From: Streptomyces sp. NRRL S-340
GTDB taxonomy: Bacteria; Actinomycetota; Actinomycetes; Streptomycetales; Streptomycetaceae
Length of the DNA: 64,000 nt
Assembly (NCBI RefSeq): GCF_000720185.1
Contig: NZ_JOIY01000021.1
Coordinates: 58,945-122,944, forward strand
Direction of reading: 5' to 3'
In this document: piece after piece, positions 34,779 to 43,915 of the stretch
Layout of the letters: each line of letters starts with the position of its first letter
Position numbering within the stretch: the stretch's first letter is position 1
The notes under the pieces: model-generated
Database searches by the model: none
The model's input: only the letters and a program-made list of their open reading frames with translations
Told to the model about the DNA's origin: nothing
Made by a program: the position numbers and the translations under genes

Positions 34779-34985
34779 AACAGAGGATCGTAGGCCTTCG
34801 AACTGGGGCTCGCCCACCTGCCACCCGAGATCTGCCTCACGAGTGAAATCGGGTGCGGCCGGCGCCACGGATTCCGCAGGTGGGCGCGTGGCTGTGCCTA
34901 GATGTCTGGACTCGGCCGCTTCCCCCGCCCGCTCCCCGTCCGTTCCGCGCCCGTTCCCCGCCCGCCGCCGACCCCCGGAGGTCCC

Positions 34986-35099
34986 ATGCCCCCGCCCGCG
35001 GAGCTGATCGGCGCCGCTGTGACGCTGCTCGGCCTCGGATTCCTGACCGTGTGCAGCGTGCGCAGCATCACTCGGCGCGGGCCCTCCGAAGTGGAATAG
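34986..35099 (+). CDS. 37-residue single-pass membrane peptide
   Basis: The ATG at 34986 follows GGAGG at ideal distance and encodes MPPPAELIGAAVTLLGLG then FLTVCSVRSITRRGPSEVE. That is a hydrophobic helix followed by a basic, cytoplasm-facing tail. It sits alone between the permease and trkA-like genes. Composition and ribosome site support a real small gene. Function unknown. Confidence 0.6.
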   Translation: MPPPAELIGAAVTLLGLGFLTVCSVRSITRRGPSEVE

Positions 35100-35289
35100 G
35101 AGCTGCGGACGAAAGTGGACGCTGCCCGCCGGGGCCCGCTTTCGTGCGCGGCTCCGAGGCGTTCGGTCCGGCCGTCCGTCCGGTATGCGGCAGGGGGGTG
35201 CCCGCCTCCGGCCGCGCATGTGTAGCTTGTCCCTCTGTCTGAGACCCTGATGGGGCTGAGCAGTAGCTGTTGACACCGGAAGGACGGTC

Positions 35290-35961
35290 GTGCACATCGT
35301 CATCATGGGCTGCGGGAGAGTGGGCTCCGCTCTCGCCCAGACCCTGGAGCAACAGGGGCACACGGTCGCCGTGATCGACCAGGACCCCACCGCCTTCCGT
35401 CGGCTGGGGCCCGGGTTCGGCGGCCGCCGGGTCACCGGGATCGGCTTCGACCAGGACACCCTGCGCGAGGCGGGCATCGAGGAGGCCGGGGCCTTCGCGG
35501 CCGTCTCCAGCGGCGACAACTCGAACATCATCGCTGCGCGGGTGGCCCGTGAGATGTTCGGTGTGCAGAACGTCGCGGCCCGTATCTACGACCCGCGCCG
35601 CGCCGAGGTCTACCAGCGGCTGGGCATCCCGACGGTGGCCACGGTCCGCTGGACGGCCGACCAGATGCTGCGCCGGCTGCTGCCCTCCGGAGCGGAACCG
35701 CTGTGGCGCGACCCCACGGGCGGGGTCCAGCTGGCCGAGGTGCACGCGTCGCCGAAGTGGGTCGGCCACAAGATCAGCAGGCTCCAGGAGGAGACCGGCG
35801 TCCGGGTGGCGTTCCTGACCCGCCTCGGCGAGGCGATGCTGCCCACCTCGCAGACCGTGCTCCAGGAGGGCGACCTCGTGCACGTGATGATGCGGACGGA
35901 CGACGTGGACAAGGTCGAGGCGGCGTTCGCCGAGGGCCCCGAAGAGGAGAGCGGTCACTGA
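35290..35961 (+). CDS. TrkA-family potassium uptake regulatory protein
   Basis: This 223-residue protein has an N-terminal Rossmann (RCK_N) domain, starting VHIVIMGCGRVGSALA (nucleotide motif GxGxxG variant GCGRVGS), with acidic Asp at the end of the second strand (VIDQDP). An RCK_C domain follows around residues 140-215. It binds NAD(H)/ATP and gates potassium transporters. GTG start with AGGA upstream. It overlaps the next trkA-like gene by one base (TGATG), so the two form a pair like mycobacterial CeoB/CeoC. Confidence 0.88.
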   Translation: MHIVIMGCGRVGSALAQTLEQQGHTVAVIDQDPTAFRRLGPGFGGRRVTGIGFDQDTLREAGIEEAGAFAAVSSGDNSNIIAARVAREMFGVQNVAARIYDPRRAEVYQRLGIPTVATVRWTADQMLRRLLPSGAEPLWRDPTGGVQLAEVHASPKWVGHKISRLQEETGVRVAFLTRLGEAMLPTSQTVLQEGDLVHVMMRTDDVDKVEAAFAEGPEEESGH

Positions 35962-36638
35962 TGAGGGTCGCCATTGCCGGTGCCGGCGCGGTCGGTCGCT
36001 CGATCGCGGGCGAGCTGCTGGAGAACGGCCACGAGGTCCTTCTCGTCGACAAGGCGCCGACCGCCATCTCGGTCGAGCGCGTCCCGCAGGCCGAGTGGCT
36101 GCTCGCCGACGCCTGCGAGATCACGTCCCTGGACGAGGCGGCGCTGCAACGCTGCAACGTGGTGATCGCCGCGACGGGCGACGACAAGGTGAACCTGGTC
36201 GTCTCGCTGCTGGCGAAGACGGAGTACGGCGTGCCGCGCGTCGTCGCCCGGGTGAACAACCCGAAGAACGAGTGGCTGTTCAACGAGGCGTGGGGCGTGG
36301 ACGTCGCCGTGTCCACGCCGCGGCTGATGTCGGCGCTGGTCGAGGAGGCGGTGAGCGTCGGCGACCTGGTGCGCCTGCTGCGCTTCAGCCACGGCGACGC
36401 CAACCTGGTCGAGCTGACCCTGCCGGAGGAGTCGGCGCTGGCCGGCACCCAGGTCGGTGACGTGCAGTGGCCCGAGGACACGTCGCTGGTCACGATCATC
36501 CGCGGCGCCCGGGTGCTCACCCCGTCGCAGGAGGACTCGCTGGAGGCCGGCGACGAACTTCTGTTCGTGGCCGCGCAGGCCCGTGAGGAGCAGTTGGAGG
36601 ACCTGCTGTCGGTGCGGCGGGAGGACGCGGAGGGCTGA
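35961..36638 (+). CDS. TrkA-family potassium uptake regulatory protein, second copy
   Basis: This 225-residue paralogue of the preceding gene has MRVAIAGAGAVGRSIAGE (GxGxxG motif), LVDKAPT at the second strand, and an RCK_C domain near residues 140-215. Its start overlaps the previous stop by one base, giving equal expression of both subunits. They likely form a hetero-oligomer controlling a potassium transporter located elsewhere. A perfect palindrome lies 69 bases downstream. Confidence 0.88.
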   Translation: MRVAIAGAGAVGRSIAGELLENGHEVLLVDKAPTAISVERVPQAEWLLADACEITSLDEAALQRCNVVIAATGDDKVNLVVSLLAKTEYGVPRVVARVNNPKNEWLFNEAWGVDVAVSTPRLMSALVEEAVSVGDLVRLLRFSHGDANLVELTLPEESALAGTQVGDVQWPEDTSLVTIIRGARVLTPSQEDSLEAGDELLFVAAQAREEQLEDLLSVRREDAEG

Positions 36639-36706
36639 GCCCGCCGCGGACACGACGCGTACGCGGACACGACGACGAGCGCGGAGACGACGCGTAGGCG
36701 CATACG

Positions 36707-36748
36707 GCGGCGAGGGGCGCCCGGAGATCTCCGGGCGCCCCTCGCCGC
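36707..36748. terminator. Perfect 42-bp palindrome between convergent genes
   Basis: Arms of 21 bases are exact reverse complements meeting at AGATCT (36725-36730); the core is GGGGCGCCCGGAGATCTCC. It lies between the plus-strand trkA-like pair and the minus-strand DUF3159 gene and would work in both directions. Confidence 0.8.
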
Positions 36749-36764
36749 AGTGTGCGCGGGCCGG

Positions 36765-37553
36765 CTACGCCTCGCGGCGGTGGCGGCCGGCCGCCGGGCC
36801 CGCCGAGGGGGGGCCGTCGGGGGCGTCGCCGCGCTCGGCCGCCAGGGCGGCCTTCCGCTCCTCCTCGGCCTTCTCCTCCGCTTCCATCTCCGCGAACACG
36901 TCGATGGGCGCGGGCGCCTTGGCCAGGAACACCCAGGTGAGGTAGACGGCCAGCAGGAAGGGCGGGATCTTCAGGGCGACCAGGACCCAGCCGAGCTGCG
37001 CGGTGTTCGCCCACCAGTACAGGGGGAAGAGGATCGCGCACTTGGCGAGCAGGATCAGGCCCCAGGCCCAGCTCGCCTTGGTGTACGCCTTCTTGCGGCC
37101 CGGGTTGCGGGTGCGCCAGGAGAGGTTCTCCTTGAAGACCGGGCCGAGGATGAGACCGATCAGCGGGACCCCGGCGAGCGCCGTGACGATGTAGGCCAGG
37201 CTCAGGCCCAGCGTGTAGAGCATGCCCGGCAGGTAGAAGTCCTTGGCGTTGCCGGTCATCATCGCGAAGACCACGCCGAAGGCGACGCCGAAGACGCCGC
37301 TGAAGGCGTGCTTGACGGTGTCCCGCATCACCAGCCGGACCGCGACCAGCACCACGGAGACCGCCAGAGCGGCGATCGCCGACCAGTGCAGGTCCTTGTC
37401 GACCGTGAAGATGCTGACGAAGAGCAGGCCGGGGAGCACCGTCTCGACCATGCCCCGGACTCCGCCGAACGCCTCGAAAAGCGCGGCCTCCGTCACCGCC
37501 CTGGCCCCGTCGTCGGCGGTCGTCTCTTCGGTCGGCTTGTCGAGTGACGTCAC
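36765..37553 (-). CDS. DUF3159 membrane protein
   Basis: This 262-residue protein has about six hydrophobic segments (VLPGLLFVSIFTV; LAVSVVLVAVRLV; GVFGVAFGVVFAMM and others), matching actinobacterial DUF3159. The C-terminus is charged, Ala/Glu-rich and cytoplasmic. It starts 3 bases after the stop of the OB-fold gene, forming a two-gene unit. Function is not established for the family. Confidence 0.85.
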   Translation of the reverse strand: MTSLDKPTEETTADDGARAVTEAALFEAFGGVRGMVETVLPGLLFVSIFTVDKDLHWSAIAALAVSVVLVAVRLVMRDTVKHAFSGVFGVAFGVVFAMMTGNAKDFYLPGMLYTLGLSLAYIVTALAGVPLIGLILGPVFKENLSWRTRNPGRKKAYTKASWAWGLILLAKCAILFPLYWWANTAQLGWVLVALKIPPFLLAVYLTWVFLAKAPAPIDVFAEMEAEEKAEEERKAALAAERGDAPDGPPSAGPAAGRHRREA

Positions 37554-37556
37554 GGG

Positions 37557-37955
37557 CTACTCCCGTCCGAGGGGTCGCAGTTCGTACTTGGGGTTGAACA
37601 GCACCCGGCGGCCCCGGCTCATGGAGATCCGGCCCGATGCGATCAGCTTGCGCCCCGGTTCTATACCCACGATGGAGCGCCTGCCGAGCCACACCACGTC
37701 CAGGGCCGCGGAGCCGTCGAACAGCTCCGCCTCCAGGGCCGGGACTCCGGCGCGCGGACGCAGGGTGACCGTGCGCAAGGTACCAGTAACGGTGACGATC
37801 TGTCGGTCGTGGCAGTCACCGATCCGGGTGCACCCCGCGGTCTCGGTGTCCTCGCGCAGCTCCTCCGACTCCAGGTCCTCCTGCGACGAGGAGAGCCGGT
37901 CGAGCATGCGCCGGAACCGGCCCGTCGGCTTCTCGGGGCGAGGAACAGCACTCAT
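37557..37955 (-). CDS. OB-fold nucleic acid-binding protein
   Basis: This 132-residue protein has an acidic N-terminal helix (SSSQEDLESEELRED) followed by a tRNA_anti-type OB fold (RQIVTVTGTLRTVTL; LFDGSAALDVVWLGR; GRKLIASGRIS). It is conserved next to DUF3159 in actinobacteria and separated from it by only 3 bases. Single-stranded nucleic acid binding is likely; the biological role is unknown. Confidence 0.85.
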   Translation of the reverse strand: MSAVPRPEKPTGRFRRMLDRLSSSQEDLESEELREDTETAGCTRIGDCHDRQIVTVTGTLRTVTLRPRAGVPALEAELFDGSAALDVVWLGRRSIVGIEPGRKLIASGRISMSRGRRVLFNPKYELRPLGRE

Positions 37956-38027
37956 GACTGAAGGGTACCGGGGCAGGGCGGCAGGACCGTAACCGCGCTC
38001 ACCCCGGCCTTCCCCTCCCCGCCGTTC

Positions 38028-38714
38028 TCACTTCTCGAAGCGGTAGCCCATCCCCGGCTCGGTGACGAAGTGCTCGGGGTGCGACGGGTCGGCCTCCAGC
38101 TTGCGGCGCAGCTGTGCCATGTAGACGCGCAGGTAGTTCGTCTCCGTGCCGTACGAGGGCCCCCACACCTCCTGGAGCAGCTGCTTCTGGCTGACCAGGC
38201 GGCCGGTGTTGCGCACCAGCACCTCCAGCAGGTGCCACTCGGTCGGGGTCAGCCGTACGTCCTTGCCGCCCCGGTTGACCTTCTTCGCGGCGAGGTCGAC
38301 GGTGAACTGCGCGGTCTCCACCGTCGTCAGGTCGTCCTCGCCGCCGCCGACGGGCTCGGCGCGGCGGACGGCGGCGCGCAGCCGGGCCAGCAGCTCGTCC
38401 ATGCCGAAGGGCTTGGTGACGTAGTCGTCGGCGCCCGCGTCCAGGGCCTCGACCTTCTCGTCGGAGGAGTGCCGGGCGGACAGCACCAGGATCGGCACCC
38501 GGGTCCAGCCGCGCAGGCCCCGGATGACCTCGACACCGTCCATGTCGGGCAGACCGAGGTCGAGGACGACGACGTCGGGGTGGCGGGAGGCGGCGAGGTC
38601 GAGGGCGCTCCGGCCGTCGGATGCGGCGTCGACCTCGTACTTGCGTGCCTTGAGGTTGATCACGAGGGCACGCACGATCTGCGGCTCGTCGTCGACCACC
38701 AGCACCCTGGTCAT
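38028..38714 (-). CDS. kdpE: Response regulator KdpE
   Basis: This 228-residue OmpR/PhoB-type regulator has a receiver domain (LVVDDEPQIVRAL; phospho-Asp in VVLDLGLPDMDG; Lys in YVTKPFG) and a C-terminal winged helix (LTPTEWHLLEVLVRN; LRVYMAQLRRKLE). It overlaps kdpD by 4 bases (ATGA), so kinase and regulator are co-translated. KdpE normally activates the high-affinity potassium ATPase KdpFABC, whose genes are absent here. The start at 38714 is fixed by the conserved receiver N-terminus. Confidence 0.92.
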   Translation of the reverse strand: MTRVLVVDDEPQIVRALVINLKARKYEVDAASDGRSALDLAASRHPDVVVLDLGLPDMDGVEVIRGLRGWTRVPILVLSARHSSDEKVEALDAGADDYVTKPFGMDELLARLRAAVRRAEPVGGGEDDLTTVETAQFTVDLAAKKVNRGGKDVRLTPTEWHLLEVLVRNTGRLVSQKQLLQEVWGPSYGTETNYLRVYMAQLRRKLEADPSHPEHFVTEPGMGYRFEK

Positions 38715-41374
38715 GAAACCTGCCTTTCTGGGGGTACGGGGCTCGGTCTGCGGGGCCCGGCTTGCTCCTCGGCCGCTGCGCCCGTCCTCCCGGCCGGTGC
38801 GGACCGCTCCTCGGCCGGTGCGGCCGTCTCTTCGACCGCTCCGCCCGTCTCCGCGGCCGGTGCGGGCGGTTCCCCGGCCGGTGCGGCCGCGCGGAGGCTG
38901 AGCACCATCGTGAGGCCGCCGCCGGGCGTGTCCTCGGCGTCGAGGGTGCCTCCCATCGCCTCGGCGAAGCCGCGCGCCACCGCGAGGCCGAGACCGACGC
39001 CCGCGCCGCGCGGCGCGTCGCCGTAGCGCTGGAAGGGTTCGAAGATGCGGTCCTTGGCCTCGTCCGGCACCCCGGGGCCGCGGTCGACGACGCGGACCTC
39101 GACGCGGTCGGCGATGGCGCTGGCCGACACCAGGACGGCTTCGCGGGCCGGGCTGTACTTCACGGCGTTCTCGACGATGTTGGCCATCGCGCGTTCCAGC
39201 AGGCCGGCGTCCACGGCGACCATCGGCAGGCTCTCGGGCACGTCGAGGTGCACGCTGTCCTCGGGCACCCCGCCCAGCGCCATCGGCACGACCTCGTCGA
39301 GGTCGATCCCGCGGATCAGCGGCGTGACGGTGCCGGTCTGCAGGCGGGACATGTCCAGCAGGTTGCCGACGAGGTGGTCCAGCCGGTCGGAGCCCTCCTC
39401 GATGCCCTCCAGCAGTTCGGCGCGGTCCTCCTCGGACCACTCGACGTCCTCGGAGCGCAGCGAGGAGACGGCGGCCTTGATGCCGGCGAGGGGGGTGCGC
39501 AGGTCGTGGCTGACGGCGGCGAGCAGCGCGGTGCGGATGCGGTTGCCCTCGGCCAGGGCCCGCGCCCGGTCGGCCTCCTCCTGGAGGCGGCGGCGGTCCA
39601 GGACGACGGCGGCCTGGGCGGCGAAGGCCGCCAGCACCCGGCGGTCGGAGGCGGGCAGGACGCGTCCGGTCAGCGCCAGTGCCATGTGGTCGCCGACGGG
39701 CATGTCCACGTCCGCGTCCTCCGGGCGCTGCGACGGACGCCCGGTGCCGGCCCGGCCGGCGCAGGTCCACGGATCCACGTCGCTCTGCCGTTCGAGGAGT
39801 GCCACCGATTCCATGCCGAAGGTCTCGCGGACGCGCTCCAGCAGGGCCTCCAGGCTGGTCTCGCCGCGCAGGACGCTGCCCGCGAGGAAGGACAGTATCT
39901 CCGCCTCGGCGCGCAGCCGGGCGGCCTGGTGGGTGCGGCGGGCCGCCAGGTCGACCACGGAGGCCACGGAGACGGCGACTCCGACGAAGATCGCGATGGC
40001 GACGATGTTCTTGGGGTCGGCGATGGTCAGCCGGTGCAGGGGCGGTGTGTAGTAGTAGTTCAGCAGGAACGATCCGACGGCCGCCGAGGCGAGCGCCGGC
40101 AGGAGTCCGCCCAGCAGGGCCGCCGCCACGGTCAGGGTGAGGAACAGCAGCATGTCGTTGGCCAGGCCGAGGTCGACGCCGTTGAGCAGCACCGCGAGGA
40201 CCACCGGACCGGCGAGCGCCATCACCCAGCCCCAGGCGATCCGGGCCCGGCCGAGCCGCGCGCCCCGGGCCACGGGCAGTCCGCGCCCCTTGGCGATCTG
40301 GCCGTGGGTGACGATGTGCACGTCGAGGTCGGGGCCGGACTCGCGGGCCACCGTGGCGCCGACGCCGGGCCCGAAGACGTACTGCCAGGTCTTGCGGCGC
40401 GAGGAGCCCAGCACGATCTGGGTGGCGTTGACGCCGCGCGCGAAGTCGAGCAGGGCGGCCGGTATGTCGTCGCCGACGACATGGTGGAAGGTGCCGCCCA
40501 GGTCCTCCACGAGGGTGCGCTGGACGGTCAGCTCCTTGGGTGAGGCACCGGTGAGTCCGTCGCTGCGGGCGATGTAGACGGCCATGACCTCGCCGCCCGC
40601 GCCCTTCTCGGCCAGCCGGGCCGCGCGGCGGATGAGGGTGCGTCCCTCCGGTCCGCCGGTCAGGCCCACCACGATGCGCTCACGCGACCCCCAGATCTTC
40701 GACACCCGGTGTTCGCTGCGGTACTGCTGCAGGTACTCGTCGACCCGGTCGGCCACCCACAGCAGGGCCAGCTCGCGCAGCGCGGTGAGGTTGCCGGGCC
40801 GGAAGTAGTTGGACAGGGCGGCGTCGACCTTGTCCGGCTGGTAGATGTTGCCGTGCGCCATGCGACGGCGCAGCGCCTCCGGCGACATGTCGACCAGTTC
40901 GATCTGGCCGGCCCGGCGCACGACCTCGTCGGGCACCGTCTCCCGCTGCCGCACGCCGGTGATCGACTCGACGACGTCACCGAGTGATTCCAGGTGCTGG
41001 ATGTTGACGGTGGAGACGACGTCGATGCCGGCGGCGAGCAGTTCCTCCACGTCCTGCCAGCGCTTGGCGTTGCGGGAGCCGGGGACGTTGGTGTGGGCGA
41101 GTTCGTCGACGAGGGCGACCGCGGGGGCACGGCGCAGCACCGCGTCGACGTCCATCTCGGTGAAGAGGGCCCCCCGGTGTGCCAGCTCCCGGCGCGGCAC
41201 CTGCTCCAGACCGTGCAGCATCACCTCGGTGCGCGGACGGTCGTGGTGCTCGACGAACGCGACGACGCAGTCGGTGCCCCGCTCCACCCGGCGGTGCGCC
41301 TCGGACAGCATCGCGTAGGTCTTGCCGACTCCCGGTGCCGCACCGAGGTAGATCCGGAGCTTGCCGCGTCCCAT
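38711..41374 (-). CDS. kdpD: Sensor histidine kinase KdpD
   Basis: This 887-residue protein has, in order, an N-terminal KdpD domain with the P-loop GAAPGVGKT at residues 11-19, a universal stress protein-like domain (about 250-370), four membrane helices (about 395-495), a GAF-like region, HisKA with the phospho-His in AVSHDLRTPLAGIK and HATPase_c (NIVENAVKYS; VVDRGPGVP). It senses potassium limitation or turgor and phosphorylates KdpE. A Pro/Ala-rich tail ends the protein. Full length for the family. Confidence 0.93.
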   Translation of the reverse strand: MGRGKLRIYLGAAPGVGKTYAMLSEAHRRVERGTDCVVAFVEHHDRPRTEVMLHGLEQVPRRELAHRGALFTEMDVDAVLRRAPAVALVDELAHTNVPGSRNAKRWQDVEELLAAGIDVVSTVNIQHLESLGDVVESITGVRQRETVPDEVVRRAGQIELVDMSPEALRRRMAHGNIYQPDKVDAALSNYFRPGNLTALRELALLWVADRVDEYLQQYRSEHRVSKIWGSRERIVVGLTGGPEGRTLIRRAARLAEKGAGGEVMAVYIARSDGLTGASPKELTVQRTLVEDLGGTFHHVVGDDIPAALLDFARGVNATQIVLGSSRRKTWQYVFGPGVGATVARESGPDLDVHIVTHGQIAKGRGLPVARGARLGRARIAWGWVMALAGPVVLAVLLNGVDLGLANDMLLFLTLTVAAALLGGLLPALASAAVGSFLLNYYYTPPLHRLTIADPKNIVAIAIFVGVAVSVASVVDLAARRTHQAARLRAEAEILSFLAGSVLRGETSLEALLERVRETFGMESVALLERQSDVDPWTCAGRAGTGRPSQRPEDADVDMPVGDHMALALTGRVLPASDRRVLAAFAAQAAVVLDRRRLQEEADRARALAEGNRIRTALLAAVSHDLRTPLAGIKAAVSSLRSEDVEWSEEDRAELLEGIEEGSDRLDHLVGNLLDMSRLQTGTVTPLIRGIDLDEVVPMALGGVPEDSVHLDVPESLPMVAVDAGLLERAMANIVENAVKYSPAREAVLVSASAIADRVEVRVVDRGPGVPDEAKDRIFEPFQRYGDAPRGAGVGLGLAVARGFAEAMGGTLDAEDTPGGGLTMVLSLRAAAPAGEPPAPAAETGGAVEETAAPAEERSAPAGRTGAAAEEQAGPRRPSPVPPERQVS

Positions 41375-41599
41375 GGCCTCATTGTCTTCCCGTCACACCT
41401 GTGCACGCAGCGTCGACCTTACGGCCAGGGATCCGGGCAAAAGGGGCCGGGTGGGACCCCGGACCGGTCTTTGACGCAACTCTGACGCGGAAAGGAGGGG
41501 GCAGGTCAGACAGGCGGAGGGGAAAGAGGCCGGGGGTGCGGCCCGCCGGGGCGGAGAGCGTACGGCAGCGGGGAGCGTCCGGGGGCGGGCCGCCGTCCG

Positions 41600-42292
41600 T
41601 CAGTGCTCGACTATTTCGCCGTCGCGCAGTTCCAGGACGCGGTCGGCGAGGTCGAGGAGGGTGAGGTCGTGGGTGGCGACGAGGGCGGTGACCCGCTGGC
41701 TGTGGACGACGGCGCGCAGCAGTTCCATCACCGCGAGGCCGGTCTCCGCGTCGAGCTGGCCGGTCGGTTCGTCGGCGATGAGGAGCGCGGGGTCGTTGGC
41801 GAGGGCGCGGGCGATGGCGACGCGCTGCTGCTGGCCGCCGGAGAGTTCGCCGGGCCGCTGCCTGGCGTGGTCGGCGAGGCCGACCAGGGAGAGCAGGAGT
41901 TCCACGCGCTCCTCCCGCTCGCGGGGGTCGGCGCGGCGCATGCGCAGCGGCACCCCGACGTTCTCCGCGGCCGTGAGGATGGGGATCAGGCCGAAGGACT
42001 GGAAGACGAAGCCGACGCGGTCGCGGCGCAGGGCGAGCAGGCCCTCCTCGCCCAGCTCCGACAGGGCGCGGCCGTCGACCTCGACTGCGCCCTCGTCGGG
42101 CTCGTCGAGGCCGCCCACGATGTTGAGCAGGGTGGTCTTGCCCGAGCCGGAACGGCCCTTGAGCGCGACGAGTTCACCGCGCGGCACCTCGAAGGAGACC
42201 CCGCGCAGGGCGTGCACCGCGCCGGCGCCCTGCCCGTAGGACTTGTGGACGTTCTCGACACGCACCATCGTGTCGGTGGCGACCTGGCTCAT
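41600..42292 (-). CDS. ABC transporter ATP-binding protein, LolD/MacB type
   Basis: This 230-residue ATPase has Walker A GRSGSGKTT, the Q-loop FQSFGLIP, signature LSGGQQQRVAIARAL, Walker B LLIADEPTGQLD and the switch His in ATHDL. The start at ATG 42292 removes an unlikely N-terminal extension. The family partners FtsX/MacB-like permeases to move lipoproteins or peptides, but no permease is encoded beside it. It stands alone between DUF3710 and kdpD. Confidence 0.88.
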   Translation of the reverse strand: MSQVATDTMVRVENVHKSYGQGAGAVHALRGVSFEVPRGELVALKGRSGSGKTTLLNIVGGLDEPDEGAVEVDGRALSELGEEGLLALRRDRVGFVFQSFGLIPILTAAENVGVPLRMRRADPREREERVELLLSLVGLADHARQRPGELSGGQQQRVAIARALANDPALLIADEPTGQLDAETGLAVMELLRAVVHSQRVTALVATHDLTLLDLADRVLELRDGEIVEH

Positions 42293-42492
42293 GTGCTGCC
42301 CTCCCCGTCGTGCTCCCCCATGGACCTGCGCCAGTATCACGAGCGGCGGCCCGTTCCATCAATCCCTCAACGGACGGCGTCCGGGATTGGTTTCCGTTCG
42401 TTGCACGGGAGGAAGACGGGGCGGGCGGGGCGGGCGGGCCAGGTGACACGCGGCCCCGGGAGGCGCAGGAGGCACGGAGAGGGCGCACGGAA

Positions 42493-42520
42493 AGGGCCGC
42501 CCCCTGGCGGGTGCGGCCCT
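42493..42520 (-). terminator. Hairpin after the DUF3710 gene
   Basis: Eight-base arms AGGGCCGC and GCGGCCCT with a 12-base loop lie about 65 bases after the DUF3710 stop on the minus strand, ahead of the ABC ATPase gene. Confidence 0.6.
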
Positions 42521-42585
42521 CGGTGTCCTGCGGTCGCGGTCCGGTCCTCGGCGTCCTGCGGCGGCCCGGTCCAGCAGGAGCGGGT

Positions 42586-43353
42586 CTAGCGGACCTCGGT
42601 GATCTCCGGGCCGCGCTGGAGCTGGCCCATGCCGCCGGAGAAGCGGGACTGGCCCTCGTCCTGCTGGACGCCCTCGGGCACCATCTGCGCGTCGTTGGGC
42701 AGCTTCAGCACGATCGGGTCGCGGGGCGCCATCGGACCCTCGCCGCGGACCACGACCGTGTCGCGGAAGATCTGCTCCAGCAGTCCGGCCGCCTGCGGCT
42801 GCACCGCTCCCTGACCGGAGATGACCCCGCGCAGGAACCAGCGGGGGCCGTCCACACCGACGAACCGGACCACCTGGAAGCCGCCCGTGCCGTCCGGCAG
42901 CTGCACCGGCACCTGGGCGCGCAGTTCCCAGCCGAGCGGTCCTTCGACCTCGTCGACGATGCCGCCCTGCTGGGTGATGCCGGTCGCGATCTCCTCGCGG
43001 ACCTCGCCCCAGATGCCCTCGCGCTTGGGCGCGGCGAAGGCCTGCAGCTGGACCGCGCTGTCCCCCAGGACGACGGTCGCCGCGACGATCGCGTCGCCCG
43101 CGACCTCCACCCGCAGCTCCATGCCGTCCACGCCCGGCACGAACAGGCCGCCCAGGTCGACGCGGCCCTCGTTCGGGTCGCCGACCTCGGTGCTGTCCCA
43201 GGGCCCGTCGGGCCGGGGTTCGGGCTCGAGGCGCACTCGCGCGCGCTCGCCCTCTTCCTCTTCGTCCGCCTCGGTGTCGACGTTGTCGACGACCTGCTCG
43301 GCCTCGCCGGCCGCGTCCTCGGCGGCACCCTTCTTCTTGCGACGTCCGAACAC
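42586..43353 (-). CDS. DUF3710 protein
   Basis: This 255-residue soluble protein opens with a basic VFGRRKKKG then a very acidic stretch (EEEEGERARV), followed by the DUF3710 core (DLGGLFVPGVDGMELRVE; GPRWFLRGVISG). It starts at GTG 43353, one base after the dut stop, so the two are co-expressed, as in most actinobacteria. Function unknown. Confidence 0.87.
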   Translation of the reverse strand: MFGRRKKKGAAEDAAGEAEQVVDNVDTEADEEEEGERARVRLEPEPRPDGPWDSTEVGDPNEGRVDLGGLFVPGVDGMELRVEVAGDAIVAATVVLGDSAVQLQAFAAPKREGIWGEVREEIATGITQQGGIVDEVEGPLGWELRAQVPVQLPDGTGGFQVVRFVGVDGPRWFLRGVISGQGAVQPQAAGLLEQIFRDTVVVRGEGPMAPRDPIVLKLPNDAQMVPEGVQQDEGQSRFSGGMGQLQRGPEITEVR

Positions 43354-43354
43354 G

Positions 43355-43915
43355 TCACTGTCCTTCCCGGTCGGATACGACCGAAGCGTATCGATTCCCA
43401 CCCGCCGGTCCGCTCATGGCGGTCCGGCCGCTTGTGCCGCTCTCACCGTCCACCGCGGCATGGCCACCGGTGGACCCGAAGCCCCCCTCGGCCCGCGCCG
43501 AGCCGGGAAGTTCCGCGACCTCCTGGAAGCGGACCCTCTCGACCTGCTGGACGACCAGTTGGGCAATCCGGTCGAAGCGCTCGAACCGCACGGACTCGCG
43601 CGGGTCGAGATTCACCACGATCACCTTGATCTCCCCACGGTACCCGGCATCAACCGTCCCCGGGGCATTCACGAGGGCGACACCGCACCGGGCGGCCAGG
43701 CCGGACCGGGGGTGCACGAAGGCCGCGTACCCCTCGGGGAGGGCGATGGACACGCCCGTGGGCAGAACGGCGCGTTCACCGGGGGCGAGCGTACGGGCGA
43801 CGGTGGTGCGCAAGTCCGCGCCGGCGTCACCGGGGAGCGCGTACCCCGGGAGCGGTACGTCGGGATCGACGCGGCGGATCATCACGTCCAGGGGCGGACG
43901 GCCTGCGGAACTCAC
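43355..43915 (-). CDS. dut: dUTP diphosphatase
   Basis: This 186-residue trimeric dUTPase hydrolyses dUTP to dUMP, keeping uracil out of DNA and feeding dTMP synthesis. All five family motifs are present: PGDAGADL, HPRSGLA, GTVDAGYRGEI, RFDRIAQLV and the C-terminal RAEGGFGSTG. A Gly/Ser-rich tail of about 30 residues extends beyond motif V. The GTG start overlaps the preceding thioesterase stop (GTGA). Confidence 0.94.
   Translation of the reverse strand: MSSAGRPPLDVMIRRVDPDVPLPGYALPGDAGADLRTTVARTLAPGERAVLPTGVSIALPEGYAAFVHPRSGLAARCGVALVNAPGTVDAGYRGEIKVIVVNLDPRESVRFERFDRIAQLVVQQVERVRFQEVAELPGSARAEGGFGSTGGHAAVDGESGTSGRTAMSGPAGGNRYASVVSDREGQ

Noticed and set aside
32721..35531. 936-residue permease with a long N-terminal extension
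   Set aside because: The 250 extra codons are low-complexity, read antisense through the small gene at 34986 and into the start of the trkA-like gene, and precede the conserved permease start at 34778.
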